Assembly: GCA_017550535.1 (NCBI GenBank) | Contig: JAFZOS010000101.1 | Span: 124,001 to 188,000 of the forward strand | Length of the DNA stretch: 64,000 bases | DNA from: Lachnospiraceae bacterium | GTDB lineage: Bacteria; Bacillota; Clostridia; Lachnospirales; Lachnospiraceae | Reading direction: 5' to 3' | Part shown: positions 35,695 to 44,879 of the stretch, piece after piece | Layout of the letters: every line of letters begins with the position of its first letter | Position numbering within the stretch: the first letter of the stretch is position 1 | The notes under the pieces: generated by a model | What the model saw: the letters and a program-made list of their open reading frames with translations, nothing else | The model's database searches: none | What the model was told of the DNA's origin: nothing | Program-made: the position numbers and the translations under genes

Positions 35695-36885
35695 ATGGAA
35701 AGGTTGATAGGAACCGTGTCCCGCGGTATAAGGGGACCGATCATAAGGCAGGGCGACGATCTGGTTGATATTGCGGTAAGCAGTGTTATGGACGCCTGCA
35801 ACAGCGAAAATATTCAGATAAGGGACCGTGACATAATCGCCCTCACCGAATCGATTGTGGCAAGGGCCCAGGGTAATTATGCAACGGTTGCCGACATCGC
35901 GGACGACGTCCGTTCAAAGACAGGCGGCGGTACCGTCGGTGTGATCTTCCCCATTCTGTCAAGGAACCGTTTTGCCATCTGTCTTAAAGGTATCGCGATG
36001 GGCTGCCGCAAGGTTGTGCTTATGTTAAGCTACCCCAGCGACGAGGTCGGAAACGCACTCCTTACCTATGATCAGCTTGATGATGCGGGTATCAATCCTT
36101 ACAGCGATGTGCTTACTCTTGAAAAATACAGGAAACTGTTCGGCGATAACAAGCATGAATTCACCGGTGTCGATTATGTTGATTACTATTCAAACATCGT
36201 TCAGGATGCAGGCGCCGATATCGAGATCATATTTGCCAACCAGCCTAAAACCATAGTTGAATATACGGATTGCGTGATCACCTGCGATATACATTCCAGG
36301 GTACGCACAAAGAGGATACTTAAAGCCGCCGGCGCCAAAACGGTGCTCGGTCTTGACGATATACTGAACGCTCCGGTGGGCGACAGCGGATACAACGAGA
36401 AGTTCGGCCTGCTCGGATCGAATAAATCGACCGAGGATAAGGTCAAGCTGTTCCCCAGGGACTGCCAGAGCCTGGTTGAGGACATCCAGAAGCAGATGCT
36501 TTCTTTAACCGGAAAGCATGTTGAGGTAATGGTATACGGTGACGGAGCTTTCAAGGATCCCAAGGGTAAGATCTGGGAGCTTGCGGATCCCGTGGTATCA
36601 CCGGCATTTACCGACGGACTGGTGGGAACCCCCAACGAATTAAAGCTTAAATATCTTGCCGATAATGACTTTAAGCACTTAAGCGGACAGGAGCTTAAGG
36701 ATGCGATAACAAAGAGCATTAAGGAAAAGAGCAAAAATCTTGTCGGCAACATGGCTTCTCAGGGAACAACTCCTAGGCAGCTTACCGACCTTATAGGTTC
36801 GCTCTGTGACTTAACCAGCGGTTCAGGAGATAAGGGTACACCGTTTATCCTGATACAGGGTTATTTCGACAACTTCACGGATTAA
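35695..36885 (+). CDS. CofE-like (coenzyme F420-0:L-glutamate ligase family) protein
   Basis: 396 residues from the ATG at 35695, preceded by AAGGAAGAAGG. It resembles the F420 gamma-glutamyl ligase family (PF01996) with DIIALTESIVARAQGNYATV and PVGDSGYNEKFGLLGSNKST. Longer than archaeal CofE, and Lachnospiraceae are not known to make F420, so the real reaction is probably glutamylation or amide-bond formation on another substrate. Cytoplasmic. A 37-codon membrane peptide gene follows after 14 bases on the same transcript. Confidence 0.78.
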   Translation: MERLIGTVSRGIRGPIIRQGDDLVDIAVSSVMDACNSENIQIRDRDIIALTESIVARAQGNYATVADIADDVRSKTGGGTVGVIFPILSRNRFAICLKGIAMGCRKVVLMLSYPSDEVGNALLTYDQLDDAGINPYSDVLTLEKYRKLFGDNKHEFTGVDYVDYYSNIVQDAGADIEIIFANQPKTIVEYTDCVITCDIHSRVRTKRILKAAGAKTVLGLDDILNAPVGDSGYNEKFGLLGSNKSTEDKVKLFPRDCQSLVEDIQKQMLSLTGKHVEVMVYGDGAFKDPKGKIWELADPVVSPAFTDGLVGTPNELKLKYLADNDFKHLSGQELKDAITKSIKEKSKNLVGNMASQGTTPRQLTDLIGSLCDLTSGSGDKGTPFILIQGYFDNFTD

Positions 36886-36899
36886 GAAAGGAAACCATC

Positions 36900-37013
36900 A
36901 TGATACTATTTGTAGGCATCCTCTTTGTAGTGATCGTCGCGGCCGTTGTCGTATCCGCGGTAACATCCGTGATTTCGGCGGTTGCAAATGAGGAAGAAGA
37001 ATCAGAAGAATAA
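36900..37013 (+). CDS. Small membrane protein of 37 residues
   Basis: ATG at 36900 with AAAGGA about 9 bases upstream. The product is one hydrophobic helix rich in Val, Ile and Ala (about residues 2-29), ending in an acidic tail NEEEESEE. It lies 14 bases after the CofE-like gene and is followed at once by a good terminator. The good ribosome site, clear helix and tight spacing support a real gene. No family recognised. Confidence 0.7.
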   Translation: MILFVGILFVVIVAAVVVSAVTSVISAVANEEEESEE

Positions 37014-37043
37014 AAATAAGGCCGGCGGCAGTCGGCCTTATTT
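37014..37043 (+). terminator. Terminator after the 37-residue membrane protein gene
   Basis: Stem AAATAAGGCCG / CGGCCTTATTT with an 8-base loop, directly after the stop codon. Good rho-independent form. The next start codon lies only 12 bases further on. Confidence 0.75.
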
Positions 37044-37054
37044 ATTAAACACTT

Positions 37055-38452
37055 ATGAACAGGGAATACATAATAAACTGTAAAAAAGACGAAACCGTAC
37101 TTGATGCCCTGCGAAGGCAGAACATTACCATCAAGGCTTTCTGCAACGGGCATCACAAATGCGGAAAATGCAGGATACTGCTCGACGAAACCGGTATCTG
37201 TGAGGCTTCGTATGCCGAAATGCGCCTTTTAAGCGAGGACGAGAATGCCGACGGAGTACGTCTGGCCTGTTTTTCTCAACCTGCCGGTCAAGATATCGAT
37301 GAAATTAAGGTCACGATCCTTGACGAACTTGAAAACGATGCTCCCATACTTACAGCTACCGGTGAACCGGATACCTCTCATACGGGAGCTTTAAATACCT
37401 TTGCCGCTTTTGACCTTGGAACGACCACGATTGCGGTAAAGCTTATAAGATCCGGCGAAGAAATATACACCGACAGCCGCAGGAATTCACAGTGCAGCTA
37501 CGGTGCCGATGTCATATCACGCAGCGAAGCCCAGATAGGCGGCGCCGGTACCGGACTTATGGAATGCTTAAGGGATGATATCGACACACTTATTGACGGA
37601 TTCCCTGTAACTCCCGAGTTCCTTGTATTCTCAGGCAATACAACAATAATCCACCTGCTCATGGGCTATCCGCTTGACAATATGGTCAATTATCCGTTCA
37701 AGCCCTATCGCACAGGCTGGATAAAGGATGACTACATAACCAGAGATGGCGAGGAATTTCCCTTAAGGATCATCCCGGCACAGTCGGCATATATCGGCGG
37801 AGATATTGTTGCGGGACTGTATGACTGCGGCTTTGCCTCATCCGAAAAGGTCAGCCTTTTTGTCGACCTTGGTACCAACGGTGAAATGGCTATAGGAAAT
37901 CGCGGGCGCATACTGACGGCATCCGCTGCGGCAGGTCCCGCATTTGAAGGAACCCACATAAATGTTGCCACCGATGTCGTAAAATGCATGGCTTCCCTCC
38001 GTAACAGCGGCATAATTGATGAGAACGGGCTTTTAAAGGATCCCTATTTTGACTCGGGTTATCCGTATGATACGGGAAATTCTGCCCCTGTCATAATAAG
38101 CCAGCGGGATATAAGGGATATCCAGATGGCCAAATCCGCGATTCGTTCAGGACTTGAGATCCTATTAAGCAGGTACGGTGCGGCTCCCCATGATATCGAC
38201 AGGCTGTACCTTGCCGGCGGTATGGGTTATTCGCTTGACATAGACAGTGCATTGTCAATAGGCCTGTTTCCGGAATCGCTTAAACATAAAGCTGTCCCGG
38301 CCGGCAATACATCCCTTGCGGGCTGTATAAAATACGGTTTATCAGGCTGCGACGATAAAGATATCGACTCAATTCTTGAGGTGTCACAGGAGATCGTCCT
38401 TTCAAACGATCCCGACTTTTCGGCAAAGTATTTTGAATACATGTTATTTTAG
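37055..38452 (+). CDS. [2Fe-2S]/ASKHA protein, corrinoid-protein reactivator (RACo/RamA-like)
   Basis: 465 residues. The N-terminal ferredoxin-like domain holds a Cys cluster FCNGHHKCGKC with a fourth Cys in RLACFSQP. A DUF4445/ASKHA ATPase domain follows (AFDLGTTTIAVKL, FVDLGTNGEMAIG, YLAGGMGYSLD). Such proteins use ATP to drive electrons into inactive cobalamin-dependent methyltransferases. No corrinoid protein or methyltransferase is encoded in the window, so the target is unknown. No ribosome site is visible before the ATG, and a terminator sits 12 bases upstream, which is odd. Confidence 0.87.
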   Translation: MNREYIINCKKDETVLDALRRQNITIKAFCNGHHKCGKCRILLDETGICEASYAEMRLLSEDENADGVRLACFSQPAGQDIDEIKVTILDELENDAPILTATGEPDTSHTGALNTFAAFDLGTTTIAVKLIRSGEEIYTDSRRNSQCSYGADVISRSEAQIGGAGTGLMECLRDDIDTLIDGFPVTPEFLVFSGNTTIIHLLMGYPLDNMVNYPFKPYRTGWIKDDYITRDGEEFPLRIIPAQSAYIGGDIVAGLYDCGFASSEKVSLFVDLGTNGEMAIGNRGRILTASAAAGPAFEGTHINVATDVVKCMASLRNSGIIDENGLLKDPYFDSGYPYDTGNSAPVIISQRDIRDIQMAKSAIRSGLEILLSRYGAAPHDIDRLYLAGGMGYSLDIDSALSIGLFPESLKHKAVPAGNTSLAGCIKYGLSGCDDKDIDSILEVSQEIVLSNDPDFSAKYFEYMLF

Positions 38453-38486
38453 GATCAAGGATCACACTATTTAAGGAGATGCCATT

Positions 38487-39617
38487 ATGAGCGGACTTAC
38501 ATATCACAATATTAAGGATATACGGAATATTAAACTTCACGGCCGTATGGATACAGGCCTTGACGTGGTGCCCCTTCTTTCAAACGGCCACGGTATCGAA
38601 GTCAATGTATCGGGCTCGCAGCTGTGGGCCGATGTCGAAGCGGATTATACCGATTTTGAACCGTGGGCTGCCATTGAGATAAACGGCGAACTCATAAGCC
38701 GTTTCATGATCGATAAGGGAAGTCACCGTATCTGCCTCTTCCGCGGGATAGACAGCTCAAGAATCACCCGCATCAAGTTCTATCGTGAGCTCCAGGCGAT
38801 GAGCGATGACAAGACAACAAACATCATCATTAAAGGCCTGGAAACGGACGGTGAATTCATGGCACCGCCGTCTTATGACTACAGGCTTGAGTTCATAGGC
38901 GACAGCATCAACTCAGGTGAAGGAAGCTACGGTGCCGTTACAGACGAGGACTGGACAGCGTATTGTATGAGCTATAGTCGTACTTATGTAAACCTCGTAG
39001 GGCGGATGCTAAATGCCGAGTGCCGTGTGATCTCGCAGGGCGGATGGGGAGTGTTCTCGGGATGGGATAATGACCGAAGGCACTATATACCAAGATTTTA
39101 CGACAGGATATGCGGACTTGCATCGGGAGGTGCAAACGATAAATACGGTGCCGGAAGATCATATGATTTCAGCTCATGGATCCCGGATGCGATTCTTATA
39201 AACTTAGGTACCAACGATTGTTCGGGATTCGGCCAGCCGCCGTTTACCGATCCCGAAACAGGCGCTGTTTACAGGCTTAATACAAATGAAGACGGCACTT
39301 TTGCAAGCGGGGATGTTAAGCTTATAACCGACGCTGCGGTCGCATTTCTTAAAACAGTAAGAAAAAATAACCCTACATCCCATATCGTATGGCTTTACGG
39401 GATGCTGGGTTATAAACTGAGCCTTCCGCTGTCGGAAGCGGTAAACAGATATATTACCGAAACAGGTGATAAAAATGTTACTTATATTCAGCTTCCGATG
39501 GTAAATGAAACAACTGTCGGTGCAAGACTTCATCCGGGGCTTAAGTGTCATAAGCTTGCCGCGGAAATAATAACCGACTATCTTAAGGAGCATTTCAGTA
39601 ATCAACCTTTATCATAG
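38487..39617 (+). CDS. SGNH/GDSL esterase, carbohydrate esterase family 2-like
   Basis: 376 residues with AAGGAG before the ATG. An N-terminal beta-sandwich (about 1-130) precedes the SGNH domain with nucleophile Ser in EFIGDSINSGEG (about 136), ILINLGTNDCSGFG, and catalytic His in ARLHPGLKCHK near the C-terminus. This two-domain shape matches CE2 acetyl-xylan esterases. No signal peptide, so it probably removes acetyl groups from imported oligosaccharides. Its 3' end overlaps the converging truA by 23 bases. Confidence 0.85.
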   Translation: MSGLTYHNIKDIRNIKLHGRMDTGLDVVPLLSNGHGIEVNVSGSQLWADVEADYTDFEPWAAIEINGELISRFMIDKGSHRICLFRGIDSSRITRIKFYRELQAMSDDKTTNIIIKGLETDGEFMAPPSYDYRLEFIGDSINSGEGSYGAVTDEDWTAYCMSYSRTYVNLVGRMLNAECRVISQGGWGVFSGWDNDRRHYIPRFYDRICGLASGGANDKYGAGRSYDFSSWIPDAILINLGTNDCSGFGQPPFTDPETGAVYRLNTNEDGTFASGDVKLITDAAVAFLKTVRKNNPTSHIVWLYGMLGYKLSLPLSEAVNRYITETGDKNVTYIQLPMVNETTVGARLHPGLKCHKLAAEIITDYLKEHFSNQPLS

Positions 39618-40332
39618 TAAGACCCTGTGCCGGGGCAGTCGCTCCGGCCATCTTTCTGTCCTTTGCAAGAAGCAGCTCCTTCATACTCTCGGGAGTACGC
39701 CTGCCAAATCCGACTTCAAGAAGGGTTCCCGTAAGTATCCTTACCATATATTGAAGAAAGCCGGTTCCGTGATAAGTGAAATATATATATGCTCCCTTTC
39801 TGCTTATATCTATCCTGTCGACATTCCTAACCGTTGATTTTTTCATCCGCGGATTGGAACAGAAGCTTTTAAAATCATGTTCTCCTTTAAGATATCCCGC
39901 TGCCTGCCGCATCCTGTCTAAATCGGGATCTTCCTCAAGATAATATACATATTTTCTGTCAAACACCGGTTTGACGGGTCCCGTATAACAGGTATAACGG
40001 TAGGTTTTTCCGACCGCATTGTAACGGGAATGAAACCTCGCCGAAGCTGCCTTAACTTCCCTTACGCATATATCATCGGGAAGATAACGGTTCATATAAT
40101 CCCTGATCTCCTCAGGTGATAACTCCGTATCCATCATGGCATTGGCGATCATTGCCTTTGCATGTACTCCGGCATCCGTACGTCCGGCACCGATGACTTC
40201 GACTTCCGTGTCTGTCATTCTTGACAGTACGGCTTCAAGCTTGCCCTGGATAGTCATATCGGTAGAAGGCTGGCGTTCCCAACCCTGATAACGGGTTCCG
40301 TCGTAACTGATGGTAAATTTATAATTTGTCAC
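39595..40332 (-). CDS. truA: tRNA pseudouridine synthase A
   Basis: 245 residues from a GTG at 40330-40332, chosen because AAGGGG lies about 9 bases upstream and the product then starts VTNYKFTISYDGTRYQGW, as the family does. Catalytic Asp in GAGRTDAGVHA (about residue 52). Converts uridines 38-40 of tRNA anticodon arms to pseudouridine. Last gene of a minus-strand run with the hybrid kinase, zinc-ribbon and TPM genes. Confidence 0.95.
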   Translation of the reverse strand: MTNYKFTISYDGTRYQGWERQPSTDMTIQGKLEAVLSRMTDTEVEVIGAGRTDAGVHAKAMIANAMMDTELSPEEIRDYMNRYLPDDICVREVKAASARFHSRYNAVGKTYRYTCYTGPVKPVFDRKYVYYLEEDPDLDRMRQAAGYLKGEHDFKSFCSNPRMKKSTVRNVDRIDISRKGAYIYFTYHGTGFLQYMVRILTGTLLEVGFGRRTPESMKELLLAKDRKMAGATAPAQGLTMIKVDY

Positions 40333-40354
40333 CTTATGGTACCCCTTATCATCA

Positions 40355-41185
40355 TCAGAATGAGTGGCCGCCCGATGAGTGGCCGCCGCCACCTCCGCCG
40401 CCACCGCCGGATCCCGAACTCCTTGGCGAATAGGTCTTTGTCTGATTTAAGAATGTAACTTTCGGGTTCCTGAACTCGAAGGTTGAATATATGGACTTTA
40501 ATATCTCGTTGTTTGAAGGCTTGACTGCCTTTGATACTCCCCTTGCGATAAAGTAATTAATGATAAGTGCAAGCAGTATGGCAAGGCAGGCATTGGATAC
40601 GAACTTCATCGGAGCAGCGATCTTTTTGCCTTCAAGCACATCGGCAACTTCTACAAATGCCTCCCTGGCACATGCGTGATAATCCCCGTTATGCGCCATC
40701 TTATAAATATTATCACTGATGATGTTCATCACATCGGCCGTCAGCTGCCTGTGGTAACTGCCCTCACTGTAGAATCGCAGTTCCCTTGTATCCATGTCGA
40801 TAAGGAACATTATTCCGCTCTCTTCCGGGATCATCGAACGGTAATAGCTATGACAGAAGTCGTATGCATCATTGTATTTGTTATCGGCTATTGTAACAAG
40901 CATCACAAAACCGCCGTCGGAACAGTTGATCATATACGGTATCAGATCGTTTTCCTCCGACTCGGTAAACAGATCGGCGCTGTCATCAATGAGGATCTCA
41001 TACCCGCTGTCTCTGTTCTTGCACAGAACGTAATCGTCCTCCTCCTGCTCAACGGTGTAAGAATCATCCGCCCAAACCGGTACTGCGGTAAGTCCTCCCA
41101 TAAGGAGCATGACCATGCCTGCTGCCATGATAAAAGACATCGCCTTTACAAATATGTGATTCTTAATGAAATCAACCTTACGCAC
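40355..41185 (-). CDS. TPM domain protein (YgcG-like), membrane anchored
   Basis: 276 residues if the GTG at 41185 is used. GGAGG sits 8 bases from that GTG but only 2 from the ATG at 41191, so GTG is favoured. N-terminal signal or membrane helix (MSFIMAAGMVMLLMGGLTA), TPM domain with ILIDDSADLFTESEENDLIP outside the membrane, a second membrane helix (ACLAILLALIINYFIARG), and a Gly/Ser/His-rich end. TPM proteins of this class are linked to membrane or photosystem quality control; the function in bacteria is largely unknown. Overlaps the zinc-ribbon gene by 8 bases. Confidence 0.82.
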   Translation of the reverse strand: MRKVDFIKNHIFVKAMSFIMAAGMVMLLMGGLTAVPVWADDSYTVEQEEDDYVLCKNRDSGYEILIDDSADLFTESEENDLIPYMINCSDGGFVMLVTIADNKYNDAYDFCHSYYRSMIPEESGIMFLIDMDTRELRFYSEGSYHRQLTADVMNIISDNIYKMAHNGDYHACAREAFVEVADVLEGKKIAAPMKFVSNACLAILLALIINYFIARGVSKAVKPSNNEILKSIYSTFEFRNPKVTFLNQTKTYSPRSSGSGGGGGGGGGHSSGGHSF

Positions 41186-42650
41186 GGTCATCACCTCCCT
41201 TCCTGTCAAACTGGGGAAGCCTTCTGGTGGCCATTATATTATAGTTCTTAAGTGTGAACCGGAAGCTTAACGCAAACAGTATGGCATCCAGTATACACAT
41301 CACGTAATAAGGCATATCGTGAACAACATGTAAAAAGAAGATCATCAGGGCGGCTATGGCAACAGATCCGATCCCGCAGAACAGTGTGATCTTTTCAAGT
41401 GAGTTCATTTTTGCTTCGGGGATATCGGGCTCCGGCGCCTTTTTCTTACCACCTGCCGCGTTTTGAGGAGTACCCTTAACGCTCTGGATGCCTTTATCAT
41501 CCTCACCCGTGACCGCCTTCTTTATCGTGCTCCTTTGTACGGCATTTATAACAAACACCGCGATCGTAAGTATGCTGGCTGCGATAAGCACCGCTTTGGG
41601 AGTCAGTACAAGGAACGTATTAAGAATCGCAAATATTATAAGCGCCAGTACTCCCGAAAACAGAAGATATTTCTTTATATCGATCGGAAGATCGGCGGCA
41701 ACCTTTCCGGTCTGGCCGTTAACGGTAGCATAGGTGATCCTGTCTCCGTTCCTGTAAGACATGAACCACACGGGGAACATCGAGGAATGACCCTTCATTG
41801 TGCGTGATGAGAATGCCGTGCCGGGTCCCTTGTCTGCCGGCCTGCTCTCATCCTCGATCGTATACTTCCTGAACTCGGGCGTTTCGCTTTTTATACGCTC
41901 GACCGACCTGTCATATGCAAAGCCCGAAGCCTCCTTTGAATAAATCGACTTGTCAACATCAGCTATATCGGCATAAAAACCGCTCATGAACGAAGGCTCA
42001 AAAGGCACACGCTGTTTAACATCATAAGGCGCGAGAGCTTCGCTTATGCTGTCAGAAAATGATGATGACGCGTCATAGCTTAGTCCCTCATACGTAGCAT
42101 CGATCTCGCCCGAAAGCCTGTAATGCTTAGTGATTATATAATCCCCCGACCTGCTCTCCGTCTTTCCCTTAAGACCTACCGGGCCTGATTGCTTAACATC
42201 ATAAGACCAGTAGGGCATATAAATACCCCTGAAGCCGTCGATACATTCCTTGCTCTTGTATTCCCTCGGAATAAAAAGCGCCCGCCTTACTATCTTAAGA
42301 TAAGCCTCCTTGCAATCCTCCTTTGTCTTGCTGAAAGGAATGATAAACTCGGGACGCTTGCCTTTTGAAATACGAGAATTCAGTATCGTCGAAGCCCCGC
42401 AGAAGCTGCAGAACGCTGCAGCGGTATTGTTATCTACGCTCATCAGCTCACCGCCGCACTGCGGGCAGGTAAATACCGTTACATCGTATGTGTCAAGCTC
42501 TTCCGTTTGCTCGGTTATCTGCTGCTCCTGTGCGTCAGCTTTTACGTCAAATTCCTTGGGGTCAAAATCGGATCCGCAGAATTCACACAGCATACGCTGT
42601 TTTTGGGGATCGAATTTTAGGTTGGCCCCACAGCTGGGACATACTATCAT
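41178..42650 (-). CDS. TFIIB-type zinc-ribbon membrane protein
   Basis: 490 residues with AAGGAGG before the ATG. Two N-terminal zinc ribbons: CPSCGANL...CEFCGSDF (about 4-27) and CPQCGGEL...CSFCGAS (about 58-83). A large middle domain and about four membrane helices in two pairs toward the C-terminus (about 320-380 and 425-480) follow. Similar proteins occur widely in Clostridia with no defined job. Its coupling with the TPM gene suggests the pair form a membrane complex. Confidence 0.82.
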   Translation of the reverse strand: MIVCPSCGANLKFDPQKQRMLCEFCGSDFDPKEFDVKADAQEQQITEQTEELDTYDVTVFTCPQCGGELMSVDNNTAAAFCSFCGASTILNSRISKGKRPEFIIPFSKTKEDCKEAYLKIVRRALFIPREYKSKECIDGFRGIYMPYWSYDVKQSGPVGLKGKTESRSGDYIITKHYRLSGEIDATYEGLSYDASSSFSDSISEALAPYDVKQRVPFEPSFMSGFYADIADVDKSIYSKEASGFAYDRSVERIKSETPEFRKYTIEDESRPADKGPGTAFSSRTMKGHSSMFPVWFMSYRNGDRITYATVNGQTGKVAADLPIDIKKYLLFSGVLALIIFAILNTFLVLTPKAVLIAASILTIAVFVINAVQRSTIKKAVTGEDDKGIQSVKGTPQNAAGGKKKAPEPDIPEAKMNSLEKITLFCGIGSVAIAALMIFFLHVVHDMPYYVMCILDAILFALSFRFTLKNYNIMATRRLPQFDRKGGDDRA

Positions 42651-42665
42651 TGTATTATATCCTCC

Positions 42666-44465
42666 TTATTCGGTCATCGTAACAAGATTCACAGGCAGGT
42701 ACTTGATCAATACATGCTCAAGCTCCTTGGCCTGCACCGGCTTGGTAAGATAATCGACAAAGCCGACAGCCATATACTCCTTGTCGGCTCCCTGTATCGC
42801 ATTTGCGGTAAGCACTACTATCGGAGTATGTTCTTTAACATACCTGTCCGTCCTCTTTATCTCGATGAACGTTTCGATACCGTCCATTTCCGGCATCATA
42901 TGATCCAGGAATACAAGATCGTAGTGATTATCCTTATATAGCTCGATCGCTTTTTTCCCGCTTTCCGCAGTATCAATATTTATAAGTGTCTGCTTAAGCA
43001 GAAGCTGTATTATCTGAAGGTTCACCATGACATCGTCGACAACAAGTATCCTCGCGTTCGGTGCGATAAGGCTCTCCTTGTAATTCTGCCCCGTTGTGCC
43101 GCGGGCATTGAACTTATCCCTGATATTTCCGATCGGTTCCTTTGACACAACGATCTGAGGAATGACTGTCGTAAATTCGGAACCTACGCCCGGCTGACTC
43201 TTAACACTTATGGAACCGTCCATTAAATCGATAAGCTGTTTTGTGATCGCAAGCCCCAGTCCCGTTCCTTCGATATTCCTGTTGCGGCGTTCATCCGCCC
43301 TCGAGAACGATTCAAAGATATTGCCTATATCTTCCTGCGATATACCTCGTCCCGTATCGGTAACGCGTATTACAAGATCTATCCTTTGATCTTCCTTCTT
43401 GATATAATCGACCTCAAAAGTTATCGTTCCGATATCGGTATATTTGACGGCATTTGTAAGAAGATTTGTGATGATCTGCCTGATCCTTACTCCGTCGCCG
43501 AGCAGTATGGTAGGAAGCTTCTCGTTGTATTCAAGCTTAAGCTTAAGCCCCTTGCCCTTGGCCCGCATATCAAGCAGGCTGTAACAGTCGTTGATCAGGG
43601 AATTCACTTCATACTCCTCGGGTATGACCTTCATTAGTCCCGATTCTATCTTGGAAAAATCAAGAATATCATTGATCAGTGAAAGCAGTGTGTTAGATGC
43701 GGTTTCGATACTTCCCGCGTAGTTAAGGATATTGGATTCCGAACTTTCACGGAGTGTCATCTCGTTCATGCCGATTATCGCATTTATGGGAGTCCTTATC
43801 TCATGGGACATCCTGGCAAGGAAGATGCTTTTTGCCTCGTTTGCCTTTTCAAGGTCAAGATTCATCTCCGTCAGCTCCCGCTCCTTATTCTCAAGCTGCA
43901 TCCTGCGCTTTTCGTATATACGGCTCTGTACCTTGAATATGATGCCGAAGATAAGAATAACGGTCGATATACCGAATATATAATCCGTAAATTCCGCCTT
44001 ACGGTCTGCCATTTTATTTACAAGCTCCGGATGATTGTATTCGGCAGTGAACAGGATGACACACATAACGATATCTCCCGCATATATGAGAAATATCGGC
44101 CACCCCTCAACTACCAGCCATGTGAACAGACCTGCGAGCACAAGCCATATCGGCATTCCGGATTCCTTGCCGCCTTCCGCAAAAAACAGGATCGGCATAA
44201 GGACAAAATTTGAAGATACTGCAAGTATAATGCCTGCGATACCCGGTTTATTTTTTACATTTGCGATATACAGCGAAAAAACAAAGCACAGGATCAAAAG
44301 CCCCATGATCCAGAATGTCCTTGCGCCCGTTCCGATAAAAAAATCAAATATGGTACAGAAGAAAAGCGAAGCTATACCCACCACCAGTATTGCATTGACA
44401 AGCCGGTGCTGTGCGGTCAGTTCGTCACGGATCAGATATTTAAGCAGTTTCTTTATCCTGTTCAA
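42666..44465 (-). CDS. Hybrid sensor histidine kinase / response regulator
   Basis: 599 residues from a TTG start (weak GGGG site upstream; the start is uncertain). About six membrane helices in residues 25-190, a short coiled linker, HisKA with His in RMSHEIRTPINAI (about 222), HATPase (NLLTNAVKYTD, DTGRGI, GTGLGLAI) and a C-terminal receiver with Asp in FLDHMMPEMDG and Lys in YLTKPV. No HPt domain or output domain. It resembles the kinase at 19417 in the catalytic core, but the sensor part differs. Followed after 15 bases by the zinc-ribbon gene. Confidence 0.9.
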   Translation of the reverse strand: MNRIKKLLKYLIRDELTAQHRLVNAILVVGIASLFFCTIFDFFIGTGARTFWIMGLLILCFVFSLYIANVKNKPGIAGIILAVSSNFVLMPILFFAEGGKESGMPIWLVLAGLFTWLVVEGWPIFLIYAGDIVMCVILFTAEYNHPELVNKMADRKAEFTDYIFGISTVILIFGIIFKVQSRIYEKRRMQLENKERELTEMNLDLEKANEAKSIFLARMSHEIRTPINAIIGMNEMTLRESSESNILNYAGSIETASNTLLSLINDILDFSKIESGLMKVIPEEYEVNSLINDCYSLLDMRAKGKGLKLKLEYNEKLPTILLGDGVRIRQIITNLLTNAVKYTDIGTITFEVDYIKKEDQRIDLVIRVTDTGRGISQEDIGNIFESFSRADERRNRNIEGTGLGLAITKQLIDLMDGSISVKSQPGVGSEFTTVIPQIVVSKEPIGNIRDKFNARGTTGQNYKESLIAPNARILVVDDVMVNLQIIQLLLKQTLINIDTAESGKKAIELYKDNHYDLVFLDHMMPEMDGIETFIEIKRTDRYVKEHTPIVVLTANAIQGADKEYMAVGFVDYLTKPVQAKELEHVLIKYLPVNLVTMTE

Positions 44466-44585
44466 TGTTACCCCGCCGTTTCTTGTGTTTGATGACCAAG
44501 CAGTTTATAATTACCGTAAAGCTATATACAACTATACCACGTTAACGGATTTATGTCATCCGGCTATAATCTTAAAACCCATTAT

Positions 44586-44879
44586 ATGAGCGATAATAAG
44601 TATTTCAAAGCGGCCCTTTCCGATTTTGCATTTGATGCCGCTTTCGGTGATTCTATAAGACATCTTCATAACAGCGGATACACTCCCGAGGAGATATATA
44701 AATACCTTGATTCGGGATCATTGAGTGTCGATCGCATCCGTGATGTGATACGCAGATATGAAGATACAAGAAACGACAATGACGGCAGTTACGAATATGT
44801 CAAAGAATATGACTCATACGGAAGGGCTTCGTTTATAAAAAGAAAAGCCGATAAGGGCAGCGGCCCCGATCTAACCTAA
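44586..44879 (+). CDS. Small hypothetical protein, helical
   Basis: 97 residues from the ATG at 44586 (MSDNKYFKAALSDFAFDAAF); an upstream ATG at 44553 would add 11 residues, and neither has a clear ribosome site. The middle (HNSGYTPEEIYKYLDSGSLS) looks like a small helical recognition or winged domain, then a charged tail. I have seen similar short proteins in Lachnospiraceae but cannot name a family. Its 3' end overlaps the converging K+ channel gene by 9 bases. Confidence 0.6.
   Translation: MSDNKYFKAALSDFAFDAAFGDSIRHLHNSGYTPEEIYKYLDSGSLSVDRIRDVIRRYEDTRNDNDGSYEYVKEYDSYGRASFIKRKADKGSGPDLT

Noticed and set aside
35695..36885. Evidence for coenzyme F420 biosynthesis
   Set aside because: Only a CofE-like protein is present, without cofC, cofD or fbiC-type genes in the window.
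37055..38452. Ordinary ferredoxin or ferredoxin-oxidoreductase
   Set aside because: The large C-terminal ASKHA/DUF4445 ATPase domain identifies a corrinoid-protein reactivator type instead.
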